A stretch of 64,000 nt of DNA from an uncultured Rhodopila sp. (lineage in GTDB: Bacteria; Pseudomonadota; Alphaproteobacteria; Acetobacterales; Acetobacteraceae): assembly GCA_903932145.1 (NCBI GenBank), contig CAIZFE010000004.1:124001-188000 (forward strand). The letters run 5' to 3'. Of this stretch, positions 35,348 through 42,643 are shown piece after piece. The position numbers and the translations under genes were made by a program. Each line of letters opens with the position of its first letter. Positions within the stretch are counted from its first letter, which is position 1. The notes below the pieces were generated by a model. It did not search any database. It had not been told where the DNA came from and saw only the letters and a program-made list of their open reading frames with translations.

Positions 35348-36736
35348 ATGTTCCGACGCCTGGATAACGCCAAGACACTGACCACCAATCAGATCAAGAT
35401 CATTTCGGCCGCGATCATCGGCGACATGCTGGAATTCTTCGACTATTACCTGATCGGCTTCGTCCTCGCCTTCATCATCAAGCCCTGGCACCTGACCTTC
35501 GGCCAGTCCTCCATCATCCTGCTGTCATCCGGAGTCGGCGCCATCCTCGGCTCCGTCATCTGGGGCCGCCTCGCCGACGTATACGGCCGCCGCGTGGTGT
35601 TCATCGCCACGATCGTCAACTTCTCCCTCGCCAGCGGCGCGCTGGCCTTCACGCCCGACAACGGCTGGTGGTACCTGTCGTTCTTTCGTTTCTTTGTCGG
35701 CTTCGGAGTCGGCGGCCTCTACTGCGTCGATCTGCCGTTGGTGCAGGAATTCGTTCCCGCCCGCATGCGTGGTTTCATCGGCGGCCTCGTCACCGTGTTC
35801 ATTCCGCTCGGTGTCATGATCGCGTCGTCGTTCGCCGCCTTCACCACCGATACGATCGGCTGGCGTGGCCTGTTCCTGGTCGGCGTTGTCCCCGCCGCGT
35901 TCACGTTGCTGGTGCGCGCCTGGGTCCCCGAATCCCCGCATTGGCTGATCGCCCAAGGCCGAGCGGAGGACGCCCGCAAATCGCTCGCCTGGGCGCTGCA
36001 ATTAAAGCCGTCAGACCTGCCGCTGCAAACCCACGCCCCGAAACAGAACGTCGCCCCCTGGAGCGACCTGTTTCTCTACCCCAAAAGCCTCGCCGTCTCG
36101 TTCATGGCCAGCATCGGCGCCCAAACCGCGTCCTATGGCATCGGCCTGTGGGCACCGACGCTGTTCGTGCTGCAACTGGGCGTCACACCGGCCTATGCCG
36201 CCTACCTGTTCCTGTATGTGAAACTGGCCGGCATAGCAGGCCGCATCACCTTCGCGTGGCTGTCCGACGCCATCGGCCGCCGCAACGCCGGTATGCTGGC
36301 CGGCTTCGGAGGCGCCGTCACCATCGCCGCCGCCGGTTACCTGCATGACACCTACGCCAACGGTATTTCCCTATTCTGGCTCAGTATCGTCGTCGCCGAC
36401 TTCTTCTACGACGGCGGGTTTGCGATCATTGGCCCCTACCTCGCCGAGGTCTGGCCGACCCGCCTGCGCACCACCGGCATGGGCGCGTCCTACGGCTTCG
36501 GCGGTCTCGGCAAGATCATCGGCCCGCTCGGTCTCGCCCTGATGGTCGGATCGTCCGACATCGTCACGCCGAAAGCCACGATCGACGCGATCGGCCCGTC
36601 CTTCACCTTCTTCGCCGGCTGGATGCTGCTGTGCGGCTGCGCTTTCCTGTTCTTCGGTTTCGAAACCGGCAAGAAATCCATTTCGGCCGTGGACCGGGAA
36701 CTGGAACGCCCAACCACCGCGCCGGTCGCCGAATAG
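35348..36736 (+). CDS. MFS transporter, metabolite:H+ symporter family
   Basis: A 462-residue, 12-helix permease. It has AAIIGDMLEFFDYYLIGFVL in helix 1, the family A-motif GRLADVYGRRVVFI between helices 2 and 3, RFFVGFGVGGLYCVDLPLVQ in helix 4, ESPHWLIAQGRAEDARKSLA before the central loop, and a second A-motif-like WLSDAIGRRNAGML. This resembles sugar/aromatic-acid porters. GGGGAGA precedes the ATG. The next metabolic genes, about 0.9-3 kb downstream, form an acyl-CoA-dehydrogenase-fold/VOC/CMD group, so it may import an aromatic or organic acid, though a toxin-antitoxin pair lies between. Confidence 0.9.
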   Translation: MFRRLDNAKTLTTNQIKIISAAIIGDMLEFFDYYLIGFVLAFIIKPWHLTFGQSSIILLSSGVGAILGSVIWGRLADVYGRRVVFIATIVNFSLASGALAFTPDNGWWYLSFFRFFVGFGVGGLYCVDLPLVQEFVPARMRGFIGGLVTVFIPLGVMIASSFAAFTTDTIGWRGLFLVGVVPAAFTLLVRAWVPESPHWLIAQGRAEDARKSLAWALQLKPSDLPLQTHAPKQNVAPWSDLFLYPKSLAVSFMASIGAQTASYGIGLWAPTLFVLQLGVTPAYAAYLFLYVKLAGIAGRITFAWLSDAIGRRNAGMLAGFGGAVTIAAAGYLHDTYANGISLFWLSIVVADFFYDGGFAIIGPYLAEVWPTRLRTTGMGASYGFGGLGKIIGPLGLALMVGSSDIVTPKATIDAIGPSFTFFAGWMLLCGCAFLFFGFETGKKSISAVDRELERPTTAPVAE

Positions 36737-36810
36737 CCGCGCCCGTCGCTAAGGCAGTGCGTGGTTGCCTTGGGCTAAACATCTTGTAAACATACCTTCG
36801 GGTGCATACT

Positions 36811-37185
36811 ATGCCTCCTATGGCATGGCCGATCGAATACACGGATGAGTTCGGGGCATGGTGGGACACCCTCACAAGCACTGAGCACGTCAGCGTGGAT
36901 GCTCACGTCCAAAAACTCGAGGAACGTGGCCCCAATCTGCCGTTCCCCTCTTCGAGCGGCATCAAAGGATCAAGGCATCCACATATGCGGGAGCTTCGTA
37001 TCCAAAGCGGCGGCAAACCATTGCGAATCTTCTACGCCTTCGATCCCCGCCGTATGGCGATCCTGTTGATCGGCGGGGATAAGACCGGCGACAAACGCTT
37101 CTACGACCGCATGATCCCAATTGCGGATGACCTCTACGACGAGCATTTGACTGAGTTAAAGAAGGAGAAAGACCATGACCGGTAG
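36811..37185 (+). CDS. RelE/Gp49-type toxin
   Basis: About 124 residues: IEYTDEFGAWWDTLTSTEHV, HVQKLEERGPNLPFPSSSGI, KGSRHPHMRELRIQSGGKPL, then RIFYAFDPRRMAILLIGGDK and a basic helix TGDKRFYDRMIPIADDLY. This is the phage-derived Gp49-like HigB/RelE branch; the strands with REL.R and the Arg/Lys cluster would bind ribosome and mRNA. The ATG at 36811 is preferred over 36802. The upstream region contains a short inverted repeat flanking the start. It overlaps its antitoxin by 11 bp. Complete in length. Confidence 0.85.
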   Translation: MPPMAWPIEYTDEFGAWWDTLTSTEHVSVDAHVQKLEERGPNLPFPSSSGIKGSRHPHMRELRIQSGGKPLRIFYAFDPRRMAILLIGGDKTGDKRFYDRMIPIADDLYDEHLTELKKEKDHDR

Positions 37186-37507
37186 GCACTCATTCGCGGA
37201 TTTGCGTGCCCGCATGTCACCCGACGCAAGGTCCGAAGCCAAAATCGAAGCGCAGCGTTTGGGCGAACAGATGGACCTCGCTGAAGTGCGGCGCGCCATG
37301 AAACTGTCGCAGGAAGAACTTGGGCAGACCCTCCAGATTGGCCAAGGGTCAGTGGCAAAGATCGAAAAACGTACTGACATGTACGTCAGTACGTTGCGCC
37401 GCTTCATCGAGGCGATGGGCGGAGAGTTGGAAATCGTTGCCCGTTTCCCGGATCACACCGTCAAAATCAGGAATTTTGCCGATCTGTCCGAACGTGAACA
37501 CACCTGA
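37175..37507 (+). CDS. Xre-family antitoxin
   Basis: A 110-residue protein. The helix-turn-helix is at about 40-85: LAEVRRAMKLSQEELGQTLQ, then IGQGSVAKIEKRTDMYVSTL and RRFIEAMGGELEIVARFPD. An N-terminal arm (FADLRARMSPDARSEAKIEA) probably binds the toxin. This is the normal second gene of a Gp49-type HigBA pair and overlaps the toxin by 11 bp. Unlike the pair at 32.4-33.1 kb, both genes here are intact. Confidence 0.88.
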   Translation: MTGRHSFADLRARMSPDARSEAKIEAQRLGEQMDLAEVRRAMKLSQEELGQTLQIGQGSVAKIEKRTDMYVSTLRRFIEAMGGELEIVARFPDHTVKIRNFADLSEREHT

Positions 37508-37612
37508 CCGGCTATTGACGCCCCGCCGAATAGCCGCCTGACTTTGCATCCGGCGGGAAATGCGTCATCGTTCCGTCCAACGGCGATCACGCCATGATGC
37601 GGAGGCTTACGG

Positions 37613-38746
37613 ATGTCTGAGGTCCACCCCCAGGTGGCACGCGCCCTCGCGCTGCACCCTTTGATCAAGCAAGAGGGCGACGCGTTCAACAAACAGCGGC
37701 AACTTACCCCGCCTATCGTTAACGCGCTCAAGGAGAGCACCTTCTTCCGTATGCTCCAGCCCCGTTCAATCGGCGGCATGGAGATGAAACCGTCGGACTT
37801 CGCCCGCGTGACAGAGGCGTTGGCCAGCGCCGACGGCTCCGTCGCCTGGGTGGTCTGCCAGGGCAACGGCTGTTCGATGTCCGCCGCCTACCTGGAACCG
37901 AACGTTGCGAAGGAAATTTTCGGCCCGATCGATGGCATCCTGGCCTGGGGACCGCCCGGCGCACCGTTCGAAGCGGAACGGGTTGAAGGCGGCTACTGCA
38001 TCTCCGGCACCTGGCGCTTCGCCAGCGGCAGCCAGAACGCCACCTGGCTCGGTGCCCACATGAAGGTCGCCGGGACCAGGGAAACCCGCACGATGCTGTT
38101 TCCGAAGTCCAGCGTGACCATGGTCGATATCTGGCACACGCTGGGCCTGCGTGGCACCGCCAGTAATGAATATGTAGTGAAAGACCTGTTCGTCCCGGCC
38201 GACCACACCATGCTGCGCGACCAGGCGGTCGATCGCCGCGAGCAAGGACCGCTGTATCGTTTCGGCAGCAGCCAGCTTTACTCCGCCGGTTTCGCCGGTG
38301 TCGGACTGGGCCTCGCACGCGGCATGATCGATGCGTTCCTGTCCCTGCCCGCCACCAAAGTCTCCCGCGGCGCCGCCAAGCCAATGCGCGAAAACAACGT
38401 CGTCCAGTCGCAACTGGCGCAGTGCGAGGCGAAATGGCACTCGGCCCGCGCCTTTCACCACAACACGCTGGACGAGATTTGGGACTACGTCGTCAGGAAC
38501 GGCGAGATGACCGAACACCACGCGGCGATGATGCGCCTGACCTCGACCTGGGCGATCAACCAGTCACGCGAAATCGCCAGCACGATGTTCCATTGCGCCG
38601 GTTCAGTCGCGGTGTTCGAGGATCAACCGTTTGAGCGGCGGCTCCGCGATATCAACACTGTCTCGCAACAGTCCCAGGGCCGCCAACTCCACTACGAATC
38701 AGTCGGGCAAATCATGCTCGGTCTGCCACCCGAAAACCAGTTCTAG
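37613..38746 (+). CDS. Acyl-CoA-dehydrogenase-fold flavin monooxygenase
   Basis: A 377-residue protein of the HsaA/HpaB-like branch. N-terminal helices (LTPPIVNALKESTFFRMLQP, RSIGGMEMKPSDFARVTEAL) are followed by ADGSVAWVVCQGNGCSMSAA, the beta domain GYCISGTWRFASGSQNATWL, LGLRGTASNEYVVKDLFVPA, and C-terminal helices with FHCAGSVAVFEDQPFERRLR. This is the two-component FMNH2-dependent hydroxylase pattern rather than a true acyl-CoA dehydrogenase. A GGAGG site precedes the ATG. It is followed 13 bp later by a VOC-fold gene and then a CMD protein, consistent with oxidation of an aromatic or cyclic compound. The flavin reductase partner is not here. Confidence 0.85.
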   Translation: MSEVHPQVARALALHPLIKQEGDAFNKQRQLTPPIVNALKESTFFRMLQPRSIGGMEMKPSDFARVTEALASADGSVAWVVCQGNGCSMSAAYLEPNVAKEIFGPIDGILAWGPPGAPFEAERVEGGYCISGTWRFASGSQNATWLGAHMKVAGTRETRTMLFPKSSVTMVDIWHTLGLRGTASNEYVVKDLFVPADHTMLRDQAVDRREQGPLYRFGSSQLYSAGFAGVGLGLARGMIDAFLSLPATKVSRGAAKPMRENNVVQSQLAQCEAKWHSARAFHHNTLDEIWDYVVRNGEMTEHHAAMMRLTSTWAINQSREIASTMFHCAGSVAVFEDQPFERRLRDINTVSQQSQGRQLHYESVGQIMLGLPPENQF

Positions 38747-38759
38747 AGGGAGACGAAAG

Positions 38760-39185
38760 ATGCCGGCACAATCGCTGAATCACTACACGATCAAGGTCCG
38801 TGACCTGGAGCGCACAAAGGACTTCTACCAGGATATCGTCGGCCTGAAAGCCGGCGACCGCCCGCCGTTGAACTTCCCGGGATACTGGCTGTACTGCGGC
38901 GACGTCCCGACAGTGCATCTGATCGGCTATCGCCCGGAAGATCCGCAGATCCCCGACGGCCCGTCTTACCCCGCCCCGACCGGCCGCCTGGACCACATCG
39001 CGTTCTCCTGCGACGGTTTGAAAGAGATGCGCGCCAACCTGCAAGCACACGGCATCAAATTCGACGAACGCGTATTGCCACGCCTCAACATGACGCAGTT
39101 GTTTTATCTGGACCCGGACGGGATTTCGGTCGAGTGCAATTTCGACGCGTCCGAAACCGAAACAACCGGCATGAAGGGCTACTAA
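38760..39185 (+). CDS. VOC-family (glyoxalase/dioxygenase-like) metalloprotein
   Basis: A 141-residue protein. LNHYTIKVRDLERTKDFYQD opens the first beta-alpha-beta-beta-beta unit; the second begins at PTGRLDHIAFSCDG and ends with FYLDPDGISVECNF. Candidate metal ligands are His in NHYTIKV, His in LDHIAF and Glu in VECNF. The start at 38760 has GAGGGAGA upstream and lies 13 bp after the monooxygenase stop. Its enzymatic role in the neighbouring pathway (isomerase, lyase or ring-cleavage) is undetermined. Confidence 0.85.
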   Translation: MPAQSLNHYTIKVRDLERTKDFYQDIVGLKAGDRPPLNFPGYWLYCGDVPTVHLIGYRPEDPQIPDGPSYPAPTGRLDHIAFSCDGLKEMRANLQAHGIKFDERVLPRLNMTQLFYLDPDGISVECNFDASETETTGMKGY

Positions 39186-39299
39186 CGGCCCCCCGCAGGG
39201 TTTTTACACGGATCTACTTGGCATGTCGTGGCTCTATGGCGTTGGAGGGCCAGTCCCGGCGAGCATCGGATCAAGACGACGCGGGAGGCTTAATCGGGC

Positions 39300-39395
39300 C
39301 GCCCGATTATTCTCTGATCGTCATGGCCCGGCTCGTCCGCGCCACCGTTGCCTTGACGGTGCCGCGGCAGGTGGCGGGACAAGCTGAGCCATGAC
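39300..39395. repeat. Palindromic repeat region
   Basis: CGTCATGGCCCGGCTCGTCC at ~39319 and AGCTGAGCCATGACGGATTG at ~39384 form inverted ends of a ~75-bp element resembling the ATGGCCGGGC repeats. It lies in the 255-bp gap between the VOC and CMD genes. Confidence 0.5.
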
Positions 39396-39440
39396 GGATT
39401 GGGCCAGAACTCGCCACAAAGAAACGACAGGAAACGAACC

Positions 39441-39770
39441 ATGACCAAACCACCCGTCAGCGGCCGCGACGCCGTTCGTGCCACTGTTCCGAAAATGATC
39501 GAAGTCACCGAGACCGTCATCTACGGCGATATCTGGGAACGCCCCGGCCTCAGCAAGCGTGATCGCAGCTTGGTCGTCCTCGCCACCCTGATCGCCACGT
39601 ACCGTCCCGAACAGCTTCGCGGCCACCTTGCCCGGGCACTGGACAATGGCGTCACCAAAGACGAAATCGCCGAGGTGATTACCCATCTCGCATTCTACTC
39701 CGGTTGGCCGGGATCGATGACGGCCGCGCGGATTGCCAAGGAAGTCTATGAGGAGCGTGGCCTGACCTGA
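39441..39770 (+). CDS. Carboxymuconolactone-decarboxylase-family protein
   Basis: A 109-residue AhpD-like helical protein: DIWERPGLSKRDRSLVVLAT, LIATYRPEQLRGHLARALDN, GVTKDEIAEVITHLAFYSGW and PGSMTAARIAKEVYEERGL. The HLAFYSGWPG segment is the CMD signature. It lacks the Cys-x-x-Cys of peroxidatic AhpD, so a carboxymuconolactone decarboxylase-like lyase role is more likely than peroxide defence. The ATG at 39441 has AGGAAA upstream. It follows the oxygenase and VOC genes, after a palindrome-containing gap. Confidence 0.88.
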   Translation: MTKPPVSGRDAVRATVPKMIEVTETVIYGDIWERPGLSKRDRSLVVLATLIATYRPEQLRGHLARALDNGVTKDEIAEVITHLAFYSGWPGSMTAARIAKEVYEERGLT

Positions 39771-40053
39771 CATCGACCGTCGGTCGATGCTGGCAATGCC
39801 GTCCGAGAGGGGGGCCTAAGCAACCTCCCGGTCAGACCTTCGCTCTGGCCATCATCCCCATGTCCGGGCGTTTGCGCGGGCATGGGGTTAGCTTGCCCGT
39901 CGCGGTCGTGATCCGGTTCACCCCGAACCCGTTCAAAAATACGCCGGTCCGATGTGGTTTGGGCGAACCGTTTAATCCCGGCATTGAATGACAGCCCGAT
40001 CAGCGCCACATTCCGCCCGTTCGGGTCGATTCCTGACCTAGAGGGGGTACCCC

Positions 40054-40938
40054 ATGACGAACGAAGAACGCGACATTATCGGCAAGTTCATCGCCCGGGT
40101 TGGCGGCGCAACGCAGTCTTCGGGCTTTGCCGGCGGATCGGTGCCGACAACCCAGCCCGCTCTGCCGCCCATCGACCGGGACGCCGATGCCTTCATCGGT
40201 CAGGCCTTCGCGCAATACCCGGAGGCGCGCTACCGCATAACGCAACTCGCGTTCGTGCAGGAGCATGCGCTGGTCGAAGCGCAAAACCGCATTCAGCGAC
40301 TGGAATGGGAGCTTCAGCAGGCGCAGCAAGCTGTGCAACAAGCCCAGCAAGCCGGCCAGAAGTCAGGCGGCGGCTTTTTAGGCGGTCTGTTCGGCGGCGG
40401 GCGGCAACAGTCGGCTCCGCCCCCGGGTGGCGATCCCCGTTGGGGTGGCCAAGGGGGCGCTGGCCAGGGCGGCGCACCGCAGCAGCCGTATTATCAACAA
40501 TCCGCGCCACCGCCGCCGCAGTATCCGCCGAACTACCAGCAGGGCATGTTCCAGCAGCGCGGCGGCTCCGGCTTCCTGGGGTCGGCATTGACCACGGCAG
40601 CCGGTGTGGCCGGCGGAATGGTGGCCGGCAATGCGCTCATGAGCCTGTTCTCTCCCCACCAGGGCTTTGGCGGCGGTGGCGGGTTTGGCGGGGGTGGATT
40701 TGGCGGGGCGCCAATGGGCGGTAGCCCTTGGGCAACGCCCCCGTCGCAGGACTATGTCGATACCGGCACCTGGGACCAAGGCGGCGCGGCGCCGGCGGGC
40801 AATCAGGATTACGTCGATAACGGCACCTGGGATCAACCGGCCAGCACCGATTCCACTTGGACCGACACCAGCGGTGGCAGCGATAGCGGTGGTGGTTGGG
40901 ACAGCGGTGGCGGCGGTAGCTCCGACGATACCTTTTAG
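40054..40938 (+). CDS. DUF2076 protein with Gly/Gln-rich tail
   Basis: A 294-residue protein. The first ~95 residues are the DUF2076 domain: MTNEERDIIGKFIARVGGA, IDRDADAFIGQAFAQYPEA, RYRITQLAFVQEHALVEAQN and a coiled-coil-like RIQRLEWELQQAQQAVQQAQ. Beyond it the chain is Gly/Pro/Gln-rich, with the one more ordered part FLGSALTTAAGVAGGMVAGN, which could be a membrane-associated helix. There are repeats of the YVDTGTWDQ / YVDNGTWDQ type near the C-terminus. A GAGGGGG site precedes the ATG. DUF2076 proteins are periplasmic-ligand-binding-like in annotation, but a function is not known. Confidence 0.85.
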   Translation: MTNEERDIIGKFIARVGGATQSSGFAGGSVPTTQPALPPIDRDADAFIGQAFAQYPEARYRITQLAFVQEHALVEAQNRIQRLEWELQQAQQAVQQAQQAGQKSGGGFLGGLFGGGRQQSAPPPGGDPRWGGQGGAGQGGAPQQPYYQQSAPPPPQYPPNYQQGMFQQRGGSGFLGSALTTAAGVAGGMVAGNALMSLFSPHQGFGGGGGFGGGGFGGAPMGGSPWATPPSQDYVDTGTWDQGGAAPAGNQDYVDNGTWDQPASTDSTWTDTSGGSDSGGGWDSGGGGSSDDTF

Positions 40939-41032
40939 ACACTTTTCCGTGATGGCCCGGCGCTGAGCCGGGCCACGATGGCGGGTTTCCGCCGAATCGG
41001 AGGCTCCGTAGCGCTGCCGCCGAGTGGCGGAC

Positions 41033-41113
41033 AAAAAAACGGCGGTGCTTTTGGCACCGCCGAAGTTTAGGGAGGAAACGTCCAAGAAAGCAGCGCGCCT
41101 AAGCGCCTCTGCG
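41033..41113 (-). ncRNA. Tandem small-RNA candidate, copy 1
   Basis: Read leftward: a stem GCAG-AGGCGC-TTAG-GCGCG-CTGC, then a single-stranded pyrimidine-rich stretch with TTTCCTCCC, then the intrinsic terminator GGCGGTGCC-AAAA-GGCACCGCC-like hairpin (41041-41061) and seven T. From the first stem to the terminator, this copy is identical to copies 2 and 3 except for a base change in the terminator loop. The exposed CCTCCC is complementary to Shine-Dalgarno sequences. Boundaries are inferred. Confidence 0.6.
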
Positions 41114-41173
41114 AGTTAAAGAATGCGCTTCGTGGGTGCGGCATGCAAGAGGATTCTTGCTGCGGTGCAGCAT
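41099..41173 (-). CDS. 24-codon ORF leading into RNA copy 1
   Basis: ATG at 41173 reads MLHRSKNPLACRTHEAHSLT then RRGA and stops with TAG inside the loop of the first RNA stem. Compared with copy 2 it has two amino-acid changes (R for C, H for C) and two synonymous changes (in the His and Leu codons), which hints at coding constraint. No strong ribosome site is visible. Confidence 0.35.
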   Translation of the reverse strand: MLHRSKNPLACRTHEAHSLTRRGA

Positions 41174-41278
41174 TATTTTGCGGTCTTCGTGATGACGCGC
41201 GACCGGGTCCGAGAGCGGTTTCCCTCGCCAATCAAAAGACCGTTCGATCGTGGGATTTCCAACCCCGGGCGTCCGGAC

Positions 41279-41360
41279 AAAAAAAACGGCGGTGCTTGTG
41301 GCACCGCCGAAGTTTAGGGAGGAAACGTCCAAGAAAGCAGCGCGCCTAAGCGCCTCTGCG
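41279..41360 (-). ncRNA. Tandem small-RNA candidate, copy 2
   Basis: Same layout as copy 1: GCAG...CTGC stem-loop, TTTCCTCCC linker, terminator hairpin GGCGGTGCCACAAGCACCGC at 41288-41308 and eight T. It begins about 246 bp upstream (in transcript sense) of copy 1; the spacer also shows similarity (TTGGAAAT block near 41250-41262 and 41519-41531), so the whole unit was duplicated. Confidence 0.6.
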
Positions 41361-41420
41361 AGTGAGAGAGTGCGCTTCGCAGGTGCAGCATGCAAGAGGA
41401 TTCTTGCTGCGGTGCAGCAT
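41346..41420 (-). CDS. 24-codon ORF leading into RNA copy 2
   Basis: ATG at 41420 reads MLHRSKNPLACCTCEAHSLT then RRGA, ending with TAG in the first RNA stem, like copy 1. The bases before the ATG are a run of A without a clear ribosome site. It could be a real micro-peptide or a regulatory leader ORF. Confidence 0.35.
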   Translation of the reverse strand: MLHRSKNPLACCTCEAHSLTRRGA

Positions 41421-41547
41421 TTTTTTTGCGATCATCGGTAGGGACGTCAAACAAGGTCGCGCCCGGTCTGCGGACAGTGTCCACCCCGGCCAATAGGCCG
41501 TCCGTTCTGGTTCAATCGCGAAATTTCCAATTCCGGGGCGCTCGGAC

Positions 41548-41629
41548 AAAAAAAACGGCGGTGCTTGTGGCACCGCCGAAGTTTAGGGAGGAAACGTCCA
41601 AGAAAGCAGCGCGCCTAAGCGCCTCTGCG
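41548..41629 (-). ncRNA. Tandem small-RNA candidate, copy 3
   Basis: Identical to copy 2 from the first stem through the terminator (stem 41557-41577, eight T). It is the first unit in the direction of transcription; the sequence before it (41690-41765) differs from the spacers of copies 1 and 2. Confidence 0.6.
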
Positions 41630-41688
41630 ACCCAGAGAATGGGCTTCGCAGGCGCAGCATGCAAGGGCTATTTGCTGCGCCGCAACAT
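41615..41688 (-). pseudogene. Leader ORF of RNA copy 3, out of frame
   Basis: The ATG at 41688 gives MLRRSK and then TAG. The unit is one base shorter than in copies 1 and 2, and the later part (LACCACEAHSLGRRGA) is in another frame. So the peptide is not conserved in this copy while the RNA part is unchanged. Confidence 0.35.
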
Positions 41689-41770
41689 GCTGGAGTCGCT
41701 TCGTTCATCGTGTTGCATAAACGCCACATATTTAGGCAGACCCTAACACGACCCGCCGACCGCCTTCGTA

Positions 41771-42544
41771 TTAGGCAGAATTCGCCTGTAATGCCTGGGT
41801 TATGCCCACCACGGTTCCGAGGCTGTTCGCCATATCGGTCGGGATCAACACCGTCGTCCCGCGTTCCTTGTTCATCTCGTATAGCAAATTCATTTGCCGC
41901 AGCTTCAATGCGTTGGGATCACTGCCATACAGTTTGGCGGCTTCCAGGATCTGTTCGGCGATCGCCTTCTCGGCCGAGGCCAGCGTCACCCGAGCATCCT
42001 TTTCGCGCTCGGCCTGGGCCTGCCGGCTCATGGCGTCCTGAAGTTCACGCGGAATCGACACGTCCTTGATCTCGACGCTGCTGGCGGTCACACCCCAGGT
42101 AGCGGTTTTCGTGGAAATGGTGACGCGAAGCTGCTCGTCCGCCGTTTTTCGGTCTGACAGCAGCTTGGACAGATCGGTGGCGCCAATCATTTCCCGCAGA
42201 CTGGTCTGGGCGACGCGTTCGATGGCCTCACGGTAGTTGGCGATGCGGACGGCGGCAGCCTCGGCGTCAGCCACCTGCCAGAAGACGATCGCATCGACGC
42301 CCACTGCCACTGTGTCGCGGGTCAGCGCCTGTTCGGCGGTGATCATAGTGGTCTGAATGCGCAGGTCGATCACCTGGGCGACCGCGTCGATCAGCGGAAA
42401 CACCAGGTAGATGCCTGGCCCTTTCACTTTGTGGAAACGCCCCAGCCGCAAAATCACTGCCCGCTGCCATTCAGACGCGATGCGCACCGACCGGACCAGG
42501 ATCAGCACGACGATGACCGCGACGACCAGAAAACCAATACTCAT
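41771..42544 (-). CDS. Slipin (stomatin/SPFH-domain protein)
   Basis: A 257-residue membrane protein: one N-terminal helix (GFLVVAVIVVLILVRSVRIA), then SEWQRAVILRLGRFHKVKGP, the SPFH domain with VIDLRIQTTMITAEQALTRD and VGVDAIVFWQVADAEAAAVR, ATDLSKLLSDRKTADEQLRV, and a C-terminal coiled coil (AMSRQAQAEREKDARVTLAS, AEKAIAEQILEAAKLYG). Slipins make oligomeric rings in membrane microdomains and are often paired with an NfeD-type protease, which is not found beside it. The gene is just upstream of the tandem RNA array, same strand, with 82 bp between its stop and copy 3's ORF; read-through into the array is possible. Confidence 0.92.
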   Translation of the reverse strand: MSIGFLVVAVIVVLILVRSVRIASEWQRAVILRLGRFHKVKGPGIYLVFPLIDAVAQVIDLRIQTTMITAEQALTRDTVAVGVDAIVFWQVADAEAAAVRIANYREAIERVAQTSLREMIGATDLSKLLSDRKTADEQLRVTISTKTATWGVTASSVEIKDVSIPRELQDAMSRQAQAEREKDARVTLASAEKAIAEQILEAAKLYGSDPNALKLRQMNLLYEMNKERGTTVLIPTDMANSLGTVVGITQALQANSA

Positions 42545-42643
42545 GTTCCGTCTCCAACCAATGTTCGGCCCTTATAAGTGGGGATCGGACATTGTTTATA
42601 CGAATCGGCTGGAGACCCTTACACAAGACATGGAGGTCCAGAC

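Noticed and set aside
41028-41650. The three repeats read as one longer protein family (ALRRAAFLDVSSLNFGGA frame)
   Set aside because: The frame crosses the terminator hairpin and T-run, and identity is highest exactly over RNA-like stem and terminator features; upstream sequence is not conserved in that frame.
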